A stretch of DNA of 64,000 nucleotides from Phnomibacter ginsenosidimutans (GCF_009740285.1 NZ_CP046566.1:2104501-2168500); one strand, 5' to 3'; counted from the stretch's first letter, positions 18,838 through 28,263 are shown. Notes: generated by a model not told the origin, from the letters alone. A program made the numbers and translations.

Positions 18838-19689
18838 TTAAAGCAATGTCATGCATTGTTGCAAAGACGCTTTCCACTCCGGTATGGCACAGCCGTAAGT
18901 TGTTTGAATTTTATTACAGTTGAGTACACTCCATTCAGGCCGCTTGGCTGGTGTTGGAAATTCTGCAGTGGTAATGGCATTTACCTTGCAGTTCAATCCC
19001 GATATCTCTCGAATGGCCACAGCAAAATCGTACCAACTGATAATACCGCTGTTGCTGTAATGAAAAATGCCGGGAACAAATTTTGGATGCTGACAAATAC
19101 TGAGCAGTGCATTTGCTAAATCAATGGCATAAGTAGGCGAACCCAACTGATCATTGACAACACCAATTGATTCTTTTTCTTTCATCAATCGCAACATGGT
19201 TTTTACAAAATTGGCACCATGCCTGCTGTACACCCACGATGTTCTTACAATGACAGCACCATCAGCATAAAGTTGTTGTATCAACTGCTCTCCTATCAAT
19301 TTGCTTTTGCCATACGCCCCAACCGGATGCACAGCATCTGTTTCTACATAAGGTTGTGTGGCAGTGCCATCAAACACATAATCAGTGGATACATGAATCA
19401 GTTTGGCAGCAATATCTTTACACACTTTTGCCAAATGGCCTACAGCTTCGCCATTGATTAAATCAGCAGCCTGCGTTTCTTGTTCGGCCTTGTCTACTGC
19501 TGTGTAGGCAGCTGCATTAATAACCCAATCAGGTTTTAGTGCCTGCAACACCTGCGATACCATGCCAAACTGCTGCAGGTCGCAATGTTCTCTGCCTAAA
19601 AAAATGCACTGCAATGCAGGAAAATTCGATGCTACATCTTGCATGCATTTACCCAACTGTCCATTGGCACCGGTTACAACAATCTTCAT
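18838..19689 (-). CDS. rfbD: dTDP-4-dehydrorhamnose reductase
   Basis: A 283-residue SDR that reduces dTDP-4-dehydro-L-rhamnose to dTDP-L-rhamnose, the last step in making this surface-sugar donor. Marks are GANGQLG at 8-14, NAAAYTAVDKAE near 62, STDYVFDG near 102 and the YGKSK catalytic pair near 128. Start at ATG 19689; the upstream in-frame residues to 19707 are not needed. No rfbA, rfbB or rfbC is in the window. A promoter box lies at 19705-19712, directly after the terminator of the ugd-UXS unit, so this gene and the following SDR form their own transcription unit. Confidence 0.9.
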   Translation of the reverse strand: MKIVVTGANGQLGKCMQDVASNFPALQCIFLGREHCDLQQFGMVSQVLQALKPDWVINAAAYTAVDKAEQETQAADLINGEAVGHLAKVCKDIAAKLIHVSTDYVFDGTATQPYVETDAVHPVGAYGKSKLIGEQLIQQLYADGAVIVRTSWVYSRHGANFVKTMLRLMKEKESIGVVNDQLGSPTYAIDLANALLSICQHPKFVPGIFHYSNSGIISWYDFAVAIREISGLNCKVNAITTAEFPTPAKRPEWSVLNCNKIQTTYGCAIPEWKASLQQCMTLL

Positions 19690-19704
19690 GTTTGCTGATT
19701 TGCT

Positions 19705-19712
19705 CAAAAGTA
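19705..19712 (-). promoter_or_regulatory. Bacteroidota -7 promoter box for rfbD
   Basis: Minus strand reads TACTTTTG, an exact TAnnTTTG match, 15 bases upstream of the rfbD start at 19689. It touches the terminator hairpin of the preceding unit (19713-19751), so termination and restart are packed into under 50 bases. Confidence 0.6.
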
Positions 19713-19751
19713 AATGGGTTTTTCAAACCACTGCAGTTTGAAAAACCCATT
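19713..19751 (-). terminator. Long hairpin terminator after UDP-xylose synthase gene
   Basis: A perfect 16-bp inverted repeat (19713-19728 with 19736-19751) and a 7-base loop. Each arm contains five T or A bases in a row, so the stem itself supplies part of the T tract. It lies 20 bases past the stop of the UDP-xylose synthase gene on the minus strand. Confidence 0.8.
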
Positions 19752-19771
19752 GTATTGTTTTGCGAAAAAAA

Positions 19772-20776
19772 TTACTTGCTGGTAAATTCTTTCGGCTGCT
19801 TGTGCCATTCCGATTCGGGCAGAGCTTTGAAGTAGTCGTAAGTCTTTTTCAACCCTTCGGCACGGTCTACTTTTGGTTCCCAACCCAAAATGGTTTTGGC
19901 CTTGGTAATGTCCGGCTTACGTTGCTTCGGATCATCAGCCGGCAATGGCTTGTATACAATTTTTTGATTGCTGCCAGTCAACTTGATAACTTCTTCTGCA
20001 AAATCTTTCAACGAAATTTCACTGGGGTTACCAATATTGACGGGGTAGGCATAATCGCTGAGCAACAAGCGGTAAATACCATCCACCAAATCACTCACGT
20101 AGCAGAAACTGCGTGTTTGGCTACCATCACCAAAAACGGTCAAATCTTCACCACGCAATGCCTGACCAATGAAGGCGGGCAATGCACGACCATCATTGAG
20201 TCGCATTCTCGGACCATAAGTGTTGAAGATGCGAATGATGCGGGTTTCAACGCCATGGTATGTATGATAGGCCATGGTGATGCTTTCGAGATAACGCTTG
20301 GCTTCGTCGTACACACCACGAGGACCTACGGGATTTACATTGCCCCAGTATTCTTCGGTTTGTGGATGCACCAATGGATCGCCATATACTTCGCTGGTAG
20401 ACGCCACCAAAATGCGGGCCTTTTTTGCCTTCGCCAATCCAAGACAGTTATGCGTTCCCATGGCACCCACTTTCAGGGTTTGGATGGGAATTTTCAAATA
20501 GTCGATGGGGCTGGCGGGAGAAGCAAAATGAAGGATATAATCCAGCTCACCCGGAATGTGGATGAACTTGGTAACATCGTGATGATAGAATTCAAATTCT
20601 GGCTTTGGAAAAAGGTGCTCAATGTTGCGCAAATCACCTGTAATCAGGTTGTCCATGGCGATCACATGATAGCCTTCAGCTATAAAACGATCGCAGAGGT
20701 GTGAGCCCAAAAAGCCAGCAGCACCGGTGATGAGGATTCTTTTCTTTCGGGTAGTTGATTCCATGGTGGCGTTCAT
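19772..20776 (-). CDS. UDP-glucuronate decarboxylase (UDP-xylose synthase)
   Basis: A 334-residue extended SDR that oxidises and decarboxylates UDP-glucuronate to UDP-xylose. It has [14 protein letters not shown] near residue 15, [13 protein letters not shown] near 82, STSEVYGDP near 124 and YDEAKR near 155 (YxxxK), followed by [17 protein letters not shown] and EVYGDP are characteristic of UXS rather than of UDP-glucose 4-epimerase. It overlaps the upstream UDP-glucose dehydrogenase gene by one base (TAATG), which makes exactly its substrate, so the pair forms a two-step path from UDP-glucose to UDP-xylose. Followed by a strong terminator. Confidence 0.93.
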   Translation of the reverse strand: MNATMESTTRKKRILITGAAGFLGSHLCDRFIAEGYHVIAMDNLITGDLRNIEHLFPKPEFEFYHHDVTKFIHIPGELDYILHFASPASPIDYLKIPIQTLKVGAMGTHNCLGLAKAKKARILVASTSEVYGDPLVHPQTEEYWGNVNPVGPRGVYDEAKRYLESITMAYHTYHGVETRIIRIFNTYGPRMRLNDGRALPAFIGQALRGEDLTVFGDGSQTRSFCYVSDLVDGIYRLLLSDYAYPVNIGNPSEISLKDFAEEVIKLTGSNQKIVYKPLPADDPKQRKPDITKAKTILGWEPKVDRAEGLKKTYDYFKALPESEWHKQPKEFTSK

Positions 20777-22119
20777 TAATTGTTGGGCTGTACAGTTTTG
20801 CGACCAATGCTGAAATAATAATAACCGAGTTTGTTCATCAAATCTGTATCAAACAAATTGCGGCCATCAAAAATGGTTCTGCGCTTCAGCGAAGCAGAAA
20901 TTTTAGTAAAGTCTGGCGTACGGAATTCGTTCCATTCTGTAGCAATAATCAATGCATCGGCATCAGCCAGCGTTTCGTATTGCGATTCTGCAAACTTGAT
21001 GCTATCACCAAGCAATGCTTTCACATTGGGCATGGCTTCGGGGTCAAATGCAGTAACGGTTGCGCCTGCGGCCAACAATTCTTTGATAATGTACAAAGCC
21101 GGTGCTTCACGAATGTCATCGGTGTTTGGTTTAAAGGCCAAACCCCAGATGGCAAAGTGTTTACCAGTCAGGTCATTATTGAAATAGTCTTTGATTTTTG
21201 GAATGATGTACGTTTTCTGCGCTTCATTCACTTCCATTACACTTTTCAATATGCGGAAGTCATAGTTTACTTCAGCTGCAGATTTGGCCAATGCCTGTAC
21301 ATCTTTGGGGAAACAGCTGCCGCCGTAACCGATGCCCGGAAACAGGAATCGCTTACCAATGCGTTCGTCACTACCTACACCTTTGCGAACCATGTCTACA
21401 TCGGCACCGAGCAGTTCGCACATGCGGGCTATCTCGTTCATGAAAGTGATTTTGGTAGCCAGGAATGCGTTGGCAGCATACTTGGTGAGCTCAGCACTTT
21501 TTTCATCCATGTAAATAACGGGGTTGCCACTGCGTACAAAAGGTGCATACAACTCTCCCATTACCGAACGGGCTTTGGCACTATCGGTACCAATCACTAC
21601 ACGGTCGGGTTTCATGAAGTCTTCAACGGCTACACCTTCCCGCAAAAATTCGGGGTTGCTCACTACGTCGAAATCTTCACCGGGTACCAGTGCATTGTTG
21701 CTGCCTTTCAGTATGCCTGCTATTACTTTATCAGCAGTACCTACAGGTACAGTGCTTTTGTCTACAATTACTTTGTAGTCGCCTTTTTTCATAATGGTGC
21801 CGAGCTTGTGGGCTACACCCAACACATAGCTCAGGTCGGCGCTGCCGTCTTCGCCGGGAGGCGTTGGCAAAGCCAGGAAAATGATTTCGGCATCTGCTAT
21901 GCCTTCTTCCAATTGTGTGGTAAACAGGAGTCGGCCTTCTTTTACGTTGCGTTCAAAAAGTTTTTCCAAACCGGGTTCGTAAATGGTTACGGTGCCGCCT
22001 TTGAGCTTGGCAATTTTGCGTTCGTCAATATCAACGCAAGTGACACGGTTTCCGGTTTCTGCAAAACATGTTCCTGTTACAAGGCCTACGTAGCCTGTTC
22101 CAATAACTGCGATCTTCAT
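20776..22119 (-). CDS. ugd: UDP-glucose 6-dehydrogenase
   Basis: A 447-residue cytoplasmic enzyme that oxidises UDP-glucose twice with NAD+ to UDP-glucuronate. Marks are the N-terminal [15 protein letters not shown] at 7-21, STVPVGTAD near 128, the conserved NPEFLREG near 162, the catalytic Cys in [10 protein letters not shown] near 264, and the C-terminal [12 protein letters not shown] near 330. It lies 47 bases after the aminotransferase gene and overlaps the UDP-xylose synthase gene by one base. Product supply to both UDP-xylose and a possible amino-uronic acid branch is inferred from the neighbours. Confidence 0.96.
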   Translation of the reverse strand: MKIAVIGTGYVGLVTGTCFAETGNRVTCVDIDERKIAKLKGGTVTIYEPGLEKLFERNVKEGRLLFTTQLEEGIADAEIIFLALPTPPGEDGSADLSYVLGVAHKLGTIMKKGDYKVIVDKSTVPVGTADKVIAGILKGSNNALVPGEDFDVVSNPEFLREGVAVEDFMKPDRVVIGTDSAKARSVMGELYAPFVRSGNPVIYMDEKSAELTKYAANAFLATKITFMNEIARMCELLGADVDMVRKGVGSDERIGKRFLFPGIGYGGSCFPKDVQALAKSAAEVNYDFRILKSVMEVNEAQKTYIIPKIKDYFNNDLTGKHFAIWGLAFKPNTDDIREAPALYIIKELLAAGATVTAFDPEAMPNVKALLGDSIKFAESQYETLADADALIIATEWNEFRTPDFTKISASLKRRTIFDGRNLFDTDLMNKLGYYYFSIGRKTVQPNN

Positions 22120-22166
22120 GTAGTGGAATGTTTGGTGTTGGTTAAGATGGGTTTATTAGGGATTCA

Positions 22167-23297
22167 TTATTGTTGGGCAAATTCAATAACGGCGTTTGCA
22201 ATATACTGCTGGGTTTCCAATGTCAGTTCGGAGTGCATGGGCAAAGAGATAACCCGGTTGGTGAGCCAGTCGGTTACAGGCAATTCATAGCCGCTGCCAC
22301 CAAATGCATCAAACATTTTTTGGCGGTGCGCCGGCACCGGATAATAAATCATGGAAGGAATGCCTTTGCTGGCGAGGTGATTGACCATACCATCACGGTC
22401 TACACCTTCTAACTGCAAAGTGTATTGGTGAAATACATGGCGGGTATATTCAGCCCGGTAAGGAGTTTGAATATTGCCTTGTGCTGCAAACAATTTGTCG
22501 TAAGTATCAGCAGCAGCAATACGTGCTGCGTTATAGGTTTCCAAATTGCGCAACTTGATGTTGAGGATGGCAGCCTGAATGGTATCGAGACGGCTGTTGC
22601 AACCCACCAGGTCGTGATAGTAACGCACTTTTTGGCCATGGTTAGCAATCATGCGCAACTTATCAGCCAGGGCGTCATCGTTGGTAAACATGGCACCGCC
22701 ATCGCCGTAGCAACCCAGGTTTTTGCTGGGGAAAAAGCTGGTGCAGCCAATGGTGCCCATGGTGCCAGCTTTGGCTTTGGTACCATCGGGGAAAATATAA
22801 TCAGCACCCATTGCTTGGGCAGTGTCTTCGATTACAGGTAGGTTGTGCTTAGCAGCAATCTCCAGAATTTCTTTCATGGGCGCTGCATGACCATACAAAT
22901 GCACCGGCACAATGGCTTTGGTGCGAGGAGTAATTGCGGCTTCTAACCTTTCGGGATCCATACAAAAGGTGCGGGGATCCACTTCTACAAACACGGGCTT
23001 CAAACGCAGCAACGCTACTACTTCGGTAGTAGCCACGTAAGTGAAAGACGGCGTGATGACTTCATCGCCGGGTTGCAGGTCCAGCGACATCAATGCAATT
23101 TGCAAAGCATCGGTGCCATTGGCACAAGGAATGACATGTTTTACACCTAAATATTGAGCCAGAGACTGCGCAAACTCCGCAACTGGTTTGCCATTTATAA
23201 ATGCAGAAGATTCCAACACATCAATCACTGCCCTGTCTACTTCATCCTTAATTTTCTTGTACTGCGTATGCAAATCCACCATTTGGATGGTACTCAT
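22167..23297 (-). CDS. DegT/DnrJ/EryC1/StrS sugar aminotransferase
   Basis: A 376-residue PLP-dependent aminotransferase for nucleotide sugars. It shows NGTDALQIAL near residue 60, TPSFTYVATTEVV near 84, the cofactor Asp in IEDTAQAMGA near 160, the PLP Lys in FFPSKNLGCYGDGG near 190, and NSRLDTIQAAIL near 225. Close in style to the WbpE/WlbC group that aminates 3-keto UDP-uronic acids, which would fit the ugd gene next to it, but the sequence alone does not fix the substrate. First gene of the aminotransferase-ugd-UXS unit, with a promoter box at 23317-23324. Confidence 0.9.
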   Translation of the reverse strand: MSTIQMVDLHTQYKKIKDEVDRAVIDVLESSAFINGKPVAEFAQSLAQYLGVKHVIPCANGTDALQIALMSLDLQPGDEVITPSFTYVATTEVVALLRLKPVFVEVDPRTFCMDPERLEAAITPRTKAIVPVHLYGHAAPMKEILEIAAKHNLPVIEDTAQAMGADYIFPDGTKAKAGTMGTIGCTSFFPSKNLGCYGDGGAMFTNDDALADKLRMIANHGQKVRYYHDLVGCNSRLDTIQAAILNIKLRNLETYNAARIAAADTYDKLFAAQGNIQTPYRAEYTRHVFHQYTLQLEGVDRDGMVNHLASKGIPSMIYYPVPAHRQKMFDAFGGSGYELPVTDWLTNRVISLPMHSELTLETQQYIANAVIEFAQQ

Positions 23298-23316
23298 AGG
23301 GGTAATTTTAGCGTTG

Positions 23317-23324
23317 CAAACCTA
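23317..23324 (-). promoter_or_regulatory. Bacteroidota -7 promoter box for the aminotransferase-ugd-UXS unit
   Basis: The minus strand reads TAGGTTTG, an exact TAnnTTTG match, 19 bases upstream of the aminotransferase start at 23297. Confidence 0.55.
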
Positions 23325-23386
23325 CATGAAAAACATTGACAATGAATACCAAGCGCAGGGTATTCTGAGTAAATAGCCTACTGCTT

Positions 23387-24721
23387 TTGAGCAATGCCAT
23401 TGTTGAAAGCATAGTTTTGCAACAAATCGATGTTTTGCTAAGCATTCCTCTGTACCAGTTTTTTTTGTGGTTGTACCGCTTGATGGCGCTTTGCCTCATG
23501 CCTTTTAGTCCAAAAATTAAGTTGTGGGTAAAAGGCCGGCGCAATGGCATGCAGCACTGGCAGCAAATGCTACAGCAAGCCCGCCAGCGGCAAAAAGGCC
23601 CATTGGTGTGGTTGCATGCCTCCTCGCTGGGTGAGTTTGAGCAAGGCAGCCCGCTGCTCACTGCCATTCGCCAGCAATACCCCGATGCGCTGCTGGTGGT
23701 AACATTCTTTTCCCCATCGGGCTATGAAGTAAAAAAACATTACAGCGGGGCGCATTGCATTGGTTACCTCCCTTTCGACGGACCATTGTCTGCCAAACAA
23801 TTTGTAGAACTCCTCCAACCCGATCTGGTGTTGTGGGTGAAATATGATTATTGGTTTTTTACACTACGGGCCATTTACCAACGCCGCATTCCACTGTTGC
23901 TGGTGAGTGCCATTTACCGCAGCAATCAGCCATTTTTTAAATGGTATGGGGGCATGCACCGGAAAATGCTCGGCTACTTCTCTCACTTTTTTGTGCAAAC
24001 CAAAGAAGCAGCTGAACTGCTGAACACTGTGGTTGCTCAAGGAAAAATAACCATCAGCGGCGATACCCGTTTTGATGCGGTGGCGGCGGTTGTAGAACAT
24101 TGGCATGGGCATCCGCTCATTGAGCAATGGATGGGCAATACTGAATGGGTAGTGGTGGCTGGCAGCACCTGGCCTTCCGATGAAGAAAAAATGGTGCACT
24201 ACAGCAAATCTTATCCGCAGGTAAAATGGATCATCGCTCCACACAATATTGATGCTTCGGATATGGCTGATACAGTGGCGCTGTTTCCCAATGCCATTCG
24301 TTTTAGTGCATTGAATGAAACCACCGCAACAGCCGCACAAAATGTGCTCATTATTGATAATGTAGGCATGCTCAAATACCTCTACAAATATGGACGCATA
24401 TGCTACATTGGTGGTGGCTTTACAGGAGATGGTGTACACAATGTACTGGAAGCTGCCGTGTACAGCAAGCCTGTAATTCACGGGCCTGAATACAGCAAGT
24501 ATGCAGAAGCCATTGCCTTGTTGGAAAACGGTGGCAGCGCCATTATTGAATCGGCACTGGAGTTGGAAAAACTATTGCAAGAATGGATGATCCATCCGCA
24601 AATTGTAAGCAACATGGGTAAGGCTGCCGGCAACTATGTGCAGCAATACAGTGGCGCTACGCAAAAAGTGATGGATTACATTCAGGCAAACCGCCTTTGT
24701 ACCAGCGATACAAACTGCTGA
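23387..24721 (+). CDS. kdtA: 3-deoxy-D-manno-octulosonic acid (Kdo) transferase
   Basis: A GT30 enzyme of about 420-444 residues that adds Kdo to lipid IVA, at the inner face of the cytoplasmic membrane. It has an N-terminal membrane anchor (SIPLYQFFLWLYRLMAL), then KLWVKGR, WLHASSLGEFEQ (catalytic Glu in the GE-E motif), DLVLWVKYDYW, GDTRFDAV, GSTWPSDEE, and the C-terminal IGGGFTGDGVHNVLEAAVY-KPVI. No in-frame ATG exists near the start; TTG at 23387, 23417 or 23435 are the choices, and the last two fit the family's usual N-terminus better. It overlaps the convergent hypothetical gene by 40 bases. Confidence 0.93.
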   Translation: MSNAIVESIVLQQIDVLLSIPLYQFFLWLYRLMALCLMPFSPKIKLWVKGRRNGMQHWQQMLQQARQRQKGPLVWLHASSLGEFEQGSPLLTAIRQQYPDALLVVTFFSPSGYEVKKHYSGAHCIGYLPFDGPLSAKQFVELLQPDLVLWVKYDYWFFTLRAIYQRRIPLLLVSAIYRSNQPFFKWYGGMHRKMLGYFSHFFVQTKEAAELLNTVVAQGKITISGDTRFDAVAAVVEHWHGHPLIEQWMGNTEWVVVAGSTWPSDEEKMVHYSKSYPQVKWIIAPHNIDASDMADTVALFPNAIRFSALNETTATAAQNVLIIDNVGMLKYLYKYGRICYIGGGFTGDGVHNVLEAAVYSKPVIHGPEYSKYAEAIALLENGGSAIIESALELEKLLQEWMIHPQIVSNMGKAAGNYVQQYSGATQKVMDYIQANRLCTSDTNC

Positions 24722-25686
24722 ACCAGCGCATCATCTTCGCTCCAGCCCAATTTCAAGAGCAATTCCCGTTGCATCCAGTATTGTGCTTCCTGATAAATAG
24801 CAAAGCCGTTGAGTGTTTTTACACTCCGCTCAAACATTTGCTCATCGCCCCGAAAGAGGGATGCTATAAACTGATATTTCTCGCTGATGGTAATGGCTTT
24901 GCGCAAATCTGCAATCTTGCCGGGAACTATTTTTTCGGCCAGCACCGGCTCAGGTTGAGCAAACAACTCATTGAGGACTTTGGTGCGTTGTGCCAGTTTA
25001 TCATTCAAATCTTTGGGTTCATTTCTTTCATCTTGCTCGGCCACTTCTTTGGGCGTTGGCATTTGCTCAAATGATTCCGGCAATGGTTGCAGCTTGGCCA
25101 ATTCAATAGCTTCTGCTTCTTCAATCATTTCATCGGTAAGTGGCAGTTCATGCACCTCTTCTGCCGGAGGCAAAAAAGCTGCATGCAACTCATCCATGTG
25201 ACGCAGTGCTGCTTTTACCATCGGGTCTGGAATGCTGTCGTAAGCAGGATGAACAATCGCTTCAACAGGGATGGTAGGTGACTGAACGACAACGGGTGTT
25301 TCTTCCATTGGCGCAGGTGCTACCACTGCTATGTGTTCTATTACTGGTTCTGCTGCGGGTTGAGGTTGTGCAATGGCTTCCACAACTACCGTCTCCTCAT
25401 GCACAGGCATTGCCATGGGCTGCGGCTCCTCTTCCACTACTATTACCGAAGGTGGTTTGGGTGGAGCATATTGCACAGATGGCCTTGGCAATGTAGCAGC
25501 AGGCTTATTGATATTGTTCGTCACAAAATCGGTGCCGGCAGTAACGGCCACCGTTTCTTCCACAATGGATTGAACCGCCAGCAGTTTTGTTCTTAATTCT
25601 TCCACTCTGGCAAGCAAGGCACTATTATCTTCGCCACGGTTGGCAGCAGCGGCCAATTGTTGTATCAGTGTATGGATAGATTGCAT
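24682..25686 (-). CDS. Conserved Bacteroidota hypothetical protein with P/V/E-rich linker
   Basis: A 334-residue protein that I cannot assign to a function. The first 45 residues (MQSIHTLIQQLAAAANRGED...) look like an alpha-helical or coiled-coil segment. Residues about 60-165 are low-complexity, rich in Pro, Val, Glu and Ala, and probably disordered. The last about 75 residues form a compact helical domain (KAITISEKYQFIASLFRGDEQMFE, then a YWMQRELLLKLGW motif) that I recall as shared by many Bacteroidota hypothetical proteins. No signal peptide or membrane segment. ATG 25686 is preferred to the start at 25725. It is divergent from tdk and overlaps kdtA at its 3' end. Confidence 0.75.
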   Translation of the reverse strand: MQSIHTLIQQLAAAANRGEDNSALLARVEELRTKLLAVQSIVEETVAVTAGTDFVTNNINKPAATLPRPSVQYAPPKPPSVIVVEEEPQPMAMPVHEETVVVEAIAQPQPAAEPVIEHIAVVAPAPMEETPVVVQSPTIPVEAIVHPAYDSIPDPMVKAALRHMDELHAAFLPPAEEVHELPLTDEMIEEAEAIELAKLQPLPESFEQMPTPKEVAEQDERNEPKDLNDKLAQRTKVLNELFAQPEPVLAEKIVPGKIADLRKAITISEKYQFIASLFRGDEQMFERSVKTLNGFAIYQEAQYWMQRELLLKLGWSEDDALVQQFVSLVQRRFA

Positions 25687-25753
25687 AGAATAAGGTGATC
25701 GGTTTAAAGTTACACGCATCAACAATCGTAAAACGTAGCAGATTTATTCACAG

Positions 25754-26329
25754 ATGTTTATTGAACCAAATTTAACAGGCGAAAGAAGGGGCTGGATCGA
25801 AGTGATCTGCGGCAGTATGTTTAGTGGTAAAACCGAAGAACTCATTCGTCGGTTGAAACGTGCCCGCATTGCCAACCTCAAAGTAGAAATTTTTAAACCG
25901 GGCATTGATATTCGCTACGATGAGGTAAACATTGTGAGTCATGATTCGAATGCGATTCATTCTACACCCATCGACAACTCACAAAAAATACTGCTGCTGG
26001 CGCAGGATGTGGATGTAATCGGTATTGACGAAGCCCAGTTTTTCGATGATGAAATAACACACGTGTGCCAGCAACTAGCCAATCGAGGTTGCCGGGTTAT
26101 AGTAGCCGGTTTGGATATGGATTATCTCGGTAAGCCCTTCGGGCAAATGCCTTACCTCTTGTCTGTGGCTGATTATATCACCAAGCTACACGCCATTTGT
26201 GTGGAGTGTGGCAATATTGCCAGCTTCAGCTATCGCACTGGTGCCGGCGATCAGCAGGTGTTGCTGGGCGAAAAAGATGTATACCAACCCCTGTGCCGCA
26301 AGCATTATTTCGACAAAACACATTCCTGA
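25754..26329 (+). CDS. tdk: Thymidine kinase
   Basis: A 191-residue type II thymidine kinase that salvages thymidine to dTMP with ATP. Visible are the P-loop [11 protein letters not shown] near residue 20, the catalytic region IDEAQFFDD near 94, [11 protein letters not shown] near 120, and the zinc-binding lasso with CVECG near 152 and CRKHYF at the end. Length is typical. It starts at ATG 25754, divergent from the hypothetical gene. ccmB starts 25 bases after it in the same direction, so they may be cotranscribed, though the functions are unrelated. Confidence 0.95.
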   Translation: MFIEPNLTGERRGWIEVICGSMFSGKTEELIRRLKRARIANLKVEIFKPGIDIRYDEVNIVSHDSNAIHSTPIDNSQKILLLAQDVDVIGIDEAQFFDDEITHVCQQLANRGCRVIVAGLDMDYLGKPFGQMPYLLSVADYITKLHAICVECGNIASFSYRTGAGDQQVLLGEKDVYQPLCRKHYFDKTHS

Positions 26330-26354
26330 TTGTTCACCTGCCATTCTCCAATTT

Positions 26355-27014
26355 GTGAAAGCATCGGCCTTAGCAGCACTCATCAAAAAAGACGTTCAAC
26401 TGGAACTGCGCCAACAGCAAAACCTGTATGGCATTTTGGTGTATGCACTCAGTACCATTTTCATTTTGTATCTGGCGGCCGGCAAACCCGATGCGGTGCA
26501 ATGGAATGCTTTGTTTTGGGTAACACAGCTGTTCATAGTGGTGAATGCCGTTATTAAATCTTTTGTAGGCGAACCCAAGGGCCGCAGTTTATACTACCAC
26601 AGCATTGTGCATCCGTTGGAATACCTGTTTTCTAAAATGGTGCTCAATGTGATCTACATGTTTATCCTTGGCGTTGTTTCCATCCTTTGCTTCACGGTGT
26701 TGTTGGGCAATCCCGTGCAAAACATGCTGGCATTTTTCGGCATTGTTTTATTGGGTGGCACAGGGCTTTCATTGGTATTTACCATGCTCAGCGCCATTGC
26801 TTCCAAAGCCCGGCAGCAGGCCAGTTTAGTAGCCATTCTTGGCTTTCCGGTAATTGTGCCGCAAGTGGTGTTGCTCATTCGCCTGAGTAAGTATGCCTAC
26901 GGCGAAGTATTTAAAGCAGGCGTACCCTTGCAAATGACCGGCCTGCTCATCGGTTTGGATGCATTAGTAATTATCATGGCATCCGTGTTGTTCCCGTATT
27001 TGTGGAAGGACTAA
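26355..27014 (+). CDS. ccmB: Haem exporter / cytochrome c maturation permease CcmB
   Basis: A 219-residue membrane protein of the CcmB family, the permease of the CcmAB ABC transporter used in system I cytochrome c maturation. It begins with an amphipathic helix (KASALAALIKKDVQLELRQQQN) and has six hydrophobic segments; the FVGEPKGRSLYYHSIVHPLEYLFSK loop near residue 68 and GVPLQMTGLLIGLDAL near the end match the family. GTG 26355 gives the right length; the longer frame from 26199 lies inside tdk. No other ccm gene is in the window. A dihaem cytochrome c is encoded at 58.5 kb. Confidence 0.88.
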   Translation: MKASALAALIKKDVQLELRQQQNLYGILVYALSTIFILYLAAGKPDAVQWNALFWVTQLFIVVNAVIKSFVGEPKGRSLYYHSIVHPLEYLFSKMVLNVIYMFILGVVSILCFTVLLGNPVQNMLAFFGIVLLGGTGLSLVFTMLSAIASKARQQASLVAILGFPVIVPQVVLLIRLSKYAYGEVFKAGVPLQMTGLLIGLDALVIIMASVLFPYLWKD

Positions 27015-27053
27015 ATTCATGCTTTCAACGGCTGCGCCAAAAAACACACAACT

Positions 27054-28247
27054 ATGGTACCTGCTATTCGTAAAGCTTTCAATGCGGCATTTACGCCAGA
27101 AAAATATGCGGCGTTTTTAGATGACATGCACCGCATTCATCCCGGAGATATTGAGTTTCGGATTGCAGAAACACCGGTGTTTGTGCCACAATCATTTACA
27201 CAACAAGTACTGCAAGCCTGCGAAGACATTGTGGATGTAATTGTGCGGGATGACTTTAAAACGTTGACAGAATCCGCCATTCCGGCTGCTTATAAAATGG
27301 CTGGCGAAAATGCTCATACCGATTTCATAGCTTTCGATTTTGGAATTTGTAAAAACGAAGCTGGCGAATTCATTCCGCAGCTGATTGAAATGCAAGGCTT
27401 CCCTACCCTGTTTGGGTATCAGGTGTTTCACGATGCCATTACCAAAAAGCATTTTCCCATACCCGAAGGTTTTGATAGTTACCTCAACGGCCATAACCGC
27501 GACAGTTATGTGGCTTTATTGAAAGAAGTGATTATTGGCCGGCATAAACCCGAGGAAGTGATATTGCTGGAAATTTATCCTGAGCAACAAAAAACAAGAA
27601 TTGATTTCAGTTGTACCAAAGACCTGATTGGCATTGAAACCGTTTGCCTCAGCAAACTGCGCAACGAGGGCCGTCGTTTGTATTACGTGAAGGCCGATGG
27701 CAGCAAACAATGCATCAGCCGCATATACAACCGGGTAATTTTTGATGATCTGGAAAAGCAACAATTGCCGGCAGAGAGCATCAATATCCTTTCCGATTGG
27801 GATGTTGAATGGTGTCCGCATCCGCACTGGTTTTACCGCATCAGCAAATACACTTTGCCTTTTATCAATAGCCCGTATGTGCCCGAAACAAGGTTTCTGC
27901 ATCAGGTACATCCCTTGCCAGAAAACCTACAGGATTATGTGTTGAAACCACTCTTTTCTTTTGCCGGGCAAGGCGTCATCATCGATGTAACAAAAGCAGA
28001 TATTGATGCGGTAAAAGATCCTGAAAACTGGATTCTGCAAAAGAAAGTGCAATACGCCGATGCCATAGAAACGCCAGACATTCCGGCCAAAGCCGAAATC
28101 CGCATTTTCTATTTTTGGCCCAAAGGAGCTGCACGACCTTTTGCAGCTCAAAACCTGGCCCGCCTGAGCAAGGGTAAAATGATTGGTGTACGCTACAATG
28201 CCGATAAAGAATGGGTAGGCGGTTCGCTGGTGTACTTTGAACAGTAA
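27054..28247 (+). CDS. Conserved hypothetical protein, possibly ATP-grasp-like
   Basis: A 397-residue cytoplasmic protein without signal or membrane segments. I do not recognise a named family. The C-terminal half has LKPLFSFAGQGVIIDVTKAD near residue 305, WILQKKVQYADAI near 340 and KAEIRIFYFWP near 360; a Lys-containing strand, a glycine-rich loop, a hydrophobic strand with QKKV and a later ER/EI-R-type strand is the order seen in the nucleotide-binding part of ATP-grasp enzymes. The middle has IPQLIEMQGFPTLFGYQ, also seen in glutathione-synthase-like ligases. A ligase role is therefore only a suggestion. It stands alone, 39 bases after ccmB, and ends at a shared terminator. Confidence 0.7.
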   Translation: MVPAIRKAFNAAFTPEKYAAFLDDMHRIHPGDIEFRIAETPVFVPQSFTQQVLQACEDIVDVIVRDDFKTLTESAIPAAYKMAGENAHTDFIAFDFGICKNEAGEFIPQLIEMQGFPTLFGYQVFHDAITKKHFPIPEGFDSYLNGHNRDSYVALLKEVIIGRHKPEEVILLEIYPEQQKTRIDFSCTKDLIGIETVCLSKLRNEGRRLYYVKADGSKQCISRIYNRVIFDDLEKQQLPAESINILSDWDVEWCPHPHWFYRISKYTLPFINSPYVPETRFLHQVHPLPENLQDYVLKPLFSFAGQGVIIDVTKADIDAVKDPENWILQKKVQYADAIETPDIPAKAEIRIFYFWPKGAARPFAAQNLARLSKGKMIGVRYNADKEWVGGSLVYFEQ

Positions 28248-28263
28248 CTTTTTATGTAAAATG

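Noticed and set aside
19760-20704. 314-codon plus-strand frame over the UDP-xylose synthase gene
   Set aside because: Shadow of a well-defined SDR gene; no motif of its own.
20755-22290. Open frame of 511 codons on the plus strand across the UDP-glucose dehydrogenase gene
   Set aside because: It is antisense to a motif-complete ugd; its composition (many Tyr, Phe, His, Cys) is that of a shadow frame, and it matches no family I know.
26199-26354. Longer N-terminus for ccmB starting inside tdk
   Set aside because: The extension overlaps tdk in another frame and is not needed for a CcmB of normal length; GTG 26355 fits.
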